Positions 5,455 to 8,508 of a stretch of DNA of 8,508 nucleotides are shown here, piece by piece. Origin of the DNA: an uncultured Streptococcus sp. Lineage in GTDB: Bacteria > Bacillota > Bacilli > Lactobacillales > Streptococcaceae. Each line of letters begins with the position of its first letter. Position 1 is the stretch's first letter. The stretch is from the NCBI GenBank assembly GCA_905373305.1, contig CAJPSM010000056.1, positions 1-8,508 of the forward strand, given 5' to 3'. The notes beneath the pieces are model-generated. The model did no database searches. It saw only the letters and a program-made list of their open reading frames with translations, and was not told the origin of the DNA. The position numbers were made by a program, and so were the translations under genes.

Positions 5455-7011
5455 ATGAACGTATACGAGGAAAAAGACGAACAGCTAGAAGAATTTCGAT
5501 ACCAGTATCGGGAACGGCTGGATCAAGAGTCTGAATTTGGACTGGAGCGAGGTAAGAAGAAACGAACTCCGCTTCCATTTTTTAGTATGGCAATTTGGAG
5601 TCTGGCTGCTACAGCTGTTTCTGTAATGTTGCCTCTGATCTTTGGTTTGGTGAGCCCCCAACAGATGCAAGATCTTTATACTGGTTGGGCGCTACATCAG
5701 AGTGGGCAGATTTACACGGATTATTATGGTTCAAATGGACTGCTTTATTACGTACTAATCTATCTCTCTCAAGGGAATATCCTTTTTGCTTTGGTGGAGT
5801 GGTTGGCCTTGTTCGGAGCTGGTGTTTTTCTATTTAAATCCGCTGATACCTTGACAGGTCAGGGAGAACAGGCTAGACAGCTTTTGTTGATTTTCTATCT
5901 TCTTGTGGGCAGTCTGGGATTTGGCGGTAGCTATGCAGTAGTTGTGGCCTTGCCTTTCCTGTTTTATAGTTTTAGCCTAGTGGCTGACTATCTGGATGAT
6001 CCAAGTAAAGATAAAGGTTTCTTGCGAGTTGGGATGAGTTTAGCATTAGCTTTCTTCCTATCACCTATTCCCACAACCTTGTTTGCAGCCACACTTGCCT
6101 TGAGTTTGTTTGGATTTAATATTGCCAAGCGTCGATTTACTCATGGTTTGTATCAATTTTTCGCGTCAGCTCTAGGATTTTCTCTCCTTTTTTATCCAAT
6201 TGGCTACTATACAGTCTTAACAGGAACTTTTGGTGATGCGATTAGCCATACTTTGTATCCAATAGATACGCTTAGTCTATTTTCAAATGCCAATCTTATG
6301 GAGAATGCTGCTTTCTATGGTTTGCTATCCATCGGTGTTGGGATTCTGACATTGATCTTTTCAGGATTGTTTCAGACCAAGTCAGCTCAGCAATCTGCTG
6401 TCTCAATAGGCGCTATTTTAGGATTATTAGTAACTCTTTCTTTGTTAATTCTTTCAAAGGAACCTTTGCATGGCTCACGTTTGGCAGCGATTTTGCCCTT
6501 TCTGACATTGTTATTGTTAACCAACATCAAAGAAGGAAGCCCTGATCGTATCAGTCGTAGTAGACGAAGAGTTCGCTCTTCATCACTCTTTGGTCGCTAC
6601 CTCAAGGGAAATTTCTATCTACCATTAGTTGCGATTGTCTATTTACTTTTCCTACCTGTTTTGAGTCGCTATATTTCGCATCCAAGTACTTATCAGGAAC
6701 GCGAGCAGCTTGCTAGCGTGGTCAAGCAGCAAACGAGTTCTGAGGATCGTGTCTATGCTTGGGATGATCGTCCAGATTCTTATCGAGCAAGTGAACGCTT
6801 GGCACCAAGCTCTCTAGTAACACCAACACTCTATACTGCAAGCGACGAGAATAAAACGAAACTAGTCAATGACTTGAAAGAAAATCAACCGAAGATGATT
6901 TTGGTCAACCAAAAGGTTGCCTTGTGGTCGGATGTAGAGAGCCTACTTAGTGAAAAATACGAGCTTGTTCAGACGGATAGTAAGGAATTCAAGCTTTATA
7001 AATCTAAATAA
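5455..7011 (+). CDS. Polytopic membrane protein, GT-C glycosyltransferase-like (late competence locus)
   Basis: A 518-aa integral membrane protein. It has a charged cytoplasmic N-terminus (1-40), then about nine to ten hydrophobic segments (roughly 43-66, 97-127, 141-178, 192-222, 232-256, 284-306, 314-334, 341-356, 387-404). An Arg-rich cytoplasmic loop (364-381) and a soluble C-terminal tail (405-518) follow. The first external loop (67-96: D73, then GQIYTDYYGSNGLLYY) resembles the acidic first loop of GT-C enzymes (ArnT/PMT-like). The tail, with DRVYAWDDRPDSYRASERLAPS and a final YELVQTDSKEFKLYKSK, resembles the C-terminal domain of bacterial GT-C proteins. A lipid-linked sugar transferase role is therefore plausible but unproven. 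AGAGGAG (5441-5447) lies 7 nt before the ATG. It has its own promoter and no terminator separates it from the cin-box ORF, so it can also be read from the competence promoter. By gene order it corresponds to the hypothetical pneumococcal gene before nrdD. Confidence 0.88.
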   Translation: MNVYEEKDEQLEEFRYQYRERLDQESEFGLERGKKKRTPLPFFSMAIWSLAATAVSVMLPLIFGLVSPQQMQDLYTGWALHQSGQIYTDYYGSNGLLYYVLIYLSQGNILFALVEWLALFGAGVFLFKSADTLTGQGEQARQLLLIFYLLVGSLGFGGSYAVVVALPFLFYSFSLVADYLDDPSKDKGFLRVGMSLALAFFLSPIPTTLFAATLALSLFGFNIAKRRFTHGLYQFFASALGFSLLFYPIGYYTVLTGTFGDAISHTLYPIDTLSLFSNANLMENAAFYGLLSIGVGILTLIFSGLFQTKSAQQSAVSIGAILGLLVTLSLLILSKEPLHGSRLAAILPFLTLLLLTNIKEGSPDRISRSRRRVRSSSLFGRYLKGNFYLPLVAIVYLLFLPVLSRYISHPSTYQEREQLASVVKQQTSSEDRVYAWDDRPDSYRASERLAPSSLVTPTLYTASDENKTKLVNDLKENQPKMILVNQKVALWSDVESLLSEKYELVQTDSKEFKLYKSK

Positions 7012-7013
7012 TA

Positions 7014-7029
7014 AATCAATATCTTGTGT
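7014..7029 (+). promoter_or_regulatory. Candidate NrdR box 1 (distal)
   Basis: AATCAATATCTTGTGT matches the published NrdR-box consensus acaCwAtATaTwGtgt at 13 of 16 positions, including all strongly conserved ones (C, A, A-T, T, G). NrdR is the ATP/dATP-sensing repressor of ribonucleotide reductase genes and usually binds paired boxes; this one lies upstream of the nrdD promoter. Confidence 0.7.
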
Positions 7030-7054
7030 ATTTTTAAAAATTTTAGAATTTTTA

Positions 7055-7070
7055 ACACAAGATATTGATT
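7055..7070 (+). promoter_or_regulatory. Candidate NrdR box 2 (proximal, on the -35)
   Basis: ACACAAGATATTGATT matches acaCwAtATaTwGtgt at 13 of 16 positions, including the core. It is the reverse complement of box 1, with centres 41 bp apart, close to four helical turns, so both would face the same side of the DNA. It covers the -35 of the nrdD promoter, the expected position for repression. Confidence 0.72.
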
Positions 7071-7092
7071 TTTCTTTTTGGAGTGGTATAAT
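7065..7092 (+). promoter_or_regulatory. nrdD promoter with extended -10
   Basis: TTGATT (7065-7070), a 16-nt spacer, then TATAAT (7087-7092), a perfect -10 preceded by TG at 7084-7085 (extended form). Transcription would start near 7099, about 29 nt before the nrdD ATG. The -35 is contained in NrdR box 2. Confidence 0.8.
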
Positions 7093-7127
7093 ATCATTTA
7101 AGAAGAAAAATAGAAAAGAGCCTGGAT

Positions 7128-8508
7128 ATGATTGTATTAGAAGAAAACCTTGCAACCGTTCCCACTTTGTTCGTTGAAAAACGAGATGGTAGACGTGTAG
7201 TGTTTGATATAGACAAGATTGACAAAGCTCTCCACAAGGCGGCTGACAAAGTCATGGATGTGACACCCTTGGTCGAAAAACGTCTAAATGGACTGCTTGA
7301 GCGTATTGTTGCGGAAATTCACAGTCGTTTCCCTCAAGGTGTCAAGATTTACGAGATTCAAAATATCGTAGAGCATGAACTCCTTGAAGCCAAAGAATAT
7401 GCGCTAGCTGAGGAGTATATCACTTATCGGACACAAAGGGATTTTGAGCGCTCAAAAGCGACAGATATCAACTTTAGCATTCATAAACTTCTCAGTAAAG
7501 ACCAGGCAGTTGTCAATGAAAATGCCAATAAAGACAGTGATGTCTTTAACACCCAGCGTGATTTGACAGCAGGGATTGTGGGGAAATCAATCGGCTTGCA
7601 AATGCTTCCTAAGCACGTAGCCAATGCTCACCAAAAAGGGGATATACACTATCATGACTTGGACTACAGCCCCTACACACCAATGACCAACTGCTGTTTG
7701 ATTGATTTTAAAGGCATGCTGGAAAATGGCTTTAAAATTGGTAACGCAGAGGTAGAGAGTCCCAAGTCTATCCAGACTGCGACAGCTCAGATTTCGCAAA
7801 TCATTGCCAACGTTGCTTCTAGCCAGTACGGGGGCTGTTCAGCTGACCGTATTGATGAAGTTTTGGCACCTTATGCAGAGAAGAATTACCAAAAGCACCT
7901 CAAAGATGCGGAAGAGTGGGTCTTGCCTGAAAAACGGGATGATTATGCTTGGAAGAAAACCCAAAAAGACATCTATGATGCCATGCAATCTCTTGAGTAT
8001 GAAATCAACACCCTCTTCACTTCAAATGGACAAACACCTTTTACTTCACTAGGTTTTGGTTTAGGAACTAGTCGTTTTGAACGGGAAATTCAAAAAGCTA
8101 TCTTGACCATTCGTATCAAGGGTCTTGGCTCAGAACACCGCACAGCCATCTTCCCTAAACTCATCTTTACGCTTAAAAGAGGCCTTAACTTGGAAGAAGG
8201 GACTCCAAACTATGACATCAAACAGTTGGCCCTCGAGTGTGCAACCAAACGGATGTACCCGGATGTCTTATCCTATGATAAGATTATCGAGTTGACTGGT
8301 TCTTTCAAGGTACCTATGGGTTGCCGTTCTTTCCTTCAAGGATGGAAGGATGAGAATGGCGTAGAAGTCAATTCTGGTCGGATGAATCTAGGTGTTGTGA
8401 CGGTCAACCTTCCTCGCATTGCCCTCGAGTCTGAGGGCGACATGAATAAGTTCTGGGAAATCTTCAACGAGAGAATGAACATTGCGGAGGATGCTCTGGT
8501 TTATCGTG
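7128..8508 (+). CDS. nrdD: Anaerobic (class III) ribonucleoside-triphosphate reductase, 3' end missing
   Basis: The frame stays open from the ATG at 7128 to the right edge, giving 460 of about 735 residues. NrdD reduces ribonucleoside triphosphates to deoxy forms under anaerobic conditions, using a glycyl radical made by the NrdG activase. The N-terminus is an ATP-cone allosteric domain (about 12-105, starting FVEKRDGRRVVFDIDKI). The catalytic barrel follows, with GDIHYHDLDYSP (171-182), MTNCCLID (186-193), SSQYGGCSAD (231-240), NGQTPFTS (300-307) and PMGCRSFL (396-403). Cys189 or Cys190 and Cys399 correspond by spacing to the active-site pair of phage T4 NrdD (Cys79 and Cys290, 211 apart). 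The zinc cysteines and the radical glycine lie beyond the window. The ribosome site is modest (AAAAGAG, 7113-7119, 8 nt before the ATG). The paired NrdR boxes predict repression when dATP is high, and nrdG is expected downstream. Confidence 0.97.
   Translation, partial: MIVLEENLATVPTLFVEKRDGRRVVFDIDKIDKALHKAADKVMDVTPLVEKRLNGLLERIVAEIHSRFPQGVKIYEIQNIVEHELLEAKEYALAEEYITYRTQRDFERSKATDINFSIHKLLSKDQAVVNENANKDSDVFNTQRDLTAGIVGKSIGLQMLPKHVANAHQKGDIHYHDLDYSPYTPMTNCCLIDFKGMLENGFKIGNAEVESPKSIQTATAQISQIIANVASSQYGGCSADRIDEVLAPYAEKNYQKHLKDAEEWVLPEKRDDYAWKKTQKDIYDAMQSLEYEINTLFTSNGQTPFTSLGFGLGTSRFEREIQKAILTIRIKGLGSEHRTAIFPKLIFTLKRGLNLEEGTPNYDIKQLALECATKRMYPDVLSYDKIIELTGSFKVPMGCRSFLQGWKDENGVEVNSGRMNLGVVTVNLPRIALESEGDMNKFWEIFNERMNIAEDALVYR

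Larger units (their letters stand above)
7013..7079 (+). terminator. Perfect 17-bp inverted repeat with T-tract: probable terminator of the membrane protein gene
   Basis: The arms 7013-7029 and 7055-7071 are exact reverse complements (17 bp). An inner 7-bp stem, AAAAATT/AATTTTT with loop TTAG, lies inside a small asymmetric bulge. T5-C-T5 follows (7069-7079). The repeat starts 2 nt after the stop codon at 7009-7011, which suits a terminator, but the stem is AT-rich. The same arms match NrdR boxes (separate entries), so the symmetry may exist mainly for protein binding. Confidence 0.65.

Noticed and set aside
7024..7060. Rex-type redox operator (TTGTG ... CACAA)
   Set aside because: The half-sites TTGTGT and ACACAA are separated by about 25 nt. 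A Rex operator has them a few bases apart, so the NrdR-box pair explains the same bases better.
6943..7177. Open frames on both strands across the nrdD upstream region (about 70-75 codons each)
   Set aside because: They arise because the perfect inverted repeat reads similarly on both strands. They overlap a terminator, a promoter and two gene ends, and neither has a ribosome site.
7804..8052. Alternative-frame plus-strand ORF of 82 codons inside nrdD
   Set aside because: The nrdD frame runs unbroken through it with family motifs on both sides, so this frame is a shadow.

Overview
The window looks like chromosomal DNA of a low-GC Firmicute, most likely a Streptococcus of the mitis/oralis/pneumoniae group. 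Three things point there: the codon use and AGGAG-type ribosome sites; the gene order cardiolipin synthase, small competence-type ORF, large membrane protein, nrdD, which from memory matches the pneumococcal SP_0199-SP_0202 order; and a SigX (ComX) cin-box-like element. The species call is an inference. I see no tRNA, rRNA, CRISPR array, insertion sequence or phage gene.

Region 1 (2-3533) is a tightly packed plus-strand operon of four enzymes: the 3' part of an extended SDR (3-beta-HSD/epimerase type), an MBL-fold lactonase-like hydrolase, a CapK/PaaK/F390-synthetase-type adenylating enzyme, and a KAS III-type ketoacyl synthase with a complete Cys-His-Asn triad. Two of the junctions overlap by about 25 nt and the third has a 14-nt gap. 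The set (condense, reduce, adenylate, hydrolyse) resembles OleA/OleD/OleC logic, with an MBL hydrolase where OleB would be. It is probably a small lipid-derived metabolite pathway and is the best candidate here for an undescribed system. Its promoter lies upstream of the window.

Region 2 (3534-5249) is a self-contained cardiolipin synthase unit with its own promoter, a two-HKD-motif enzyme and a terminator. The terminator's T-tract runs directly into a cin-box (TGCGAATA) that should drive region 3.

Region 3 (5249-7011) holds a 47-aa ORF, probably the competence-induced ccs4 gene, and a 518-aa polytopic membrane protein with GT-C glycosyltransferase-like features. The second gene has its own extended -10 promoter buried in the end of the small ORF. 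It could therefore have a basal promoter plus competence-driven readthrough.

Region 4 (7012-8508) begins with a perfect 17-bp inverted repeat. It is both a likely terminator and a pair of NrdR boxes 41 bp apart, the second lying on the -35 of an extended -10 promoter. It precedes the 5' 460 codons of nrdD, the anaerobic class III ribonucleotide reductase, which runs off the right edge.
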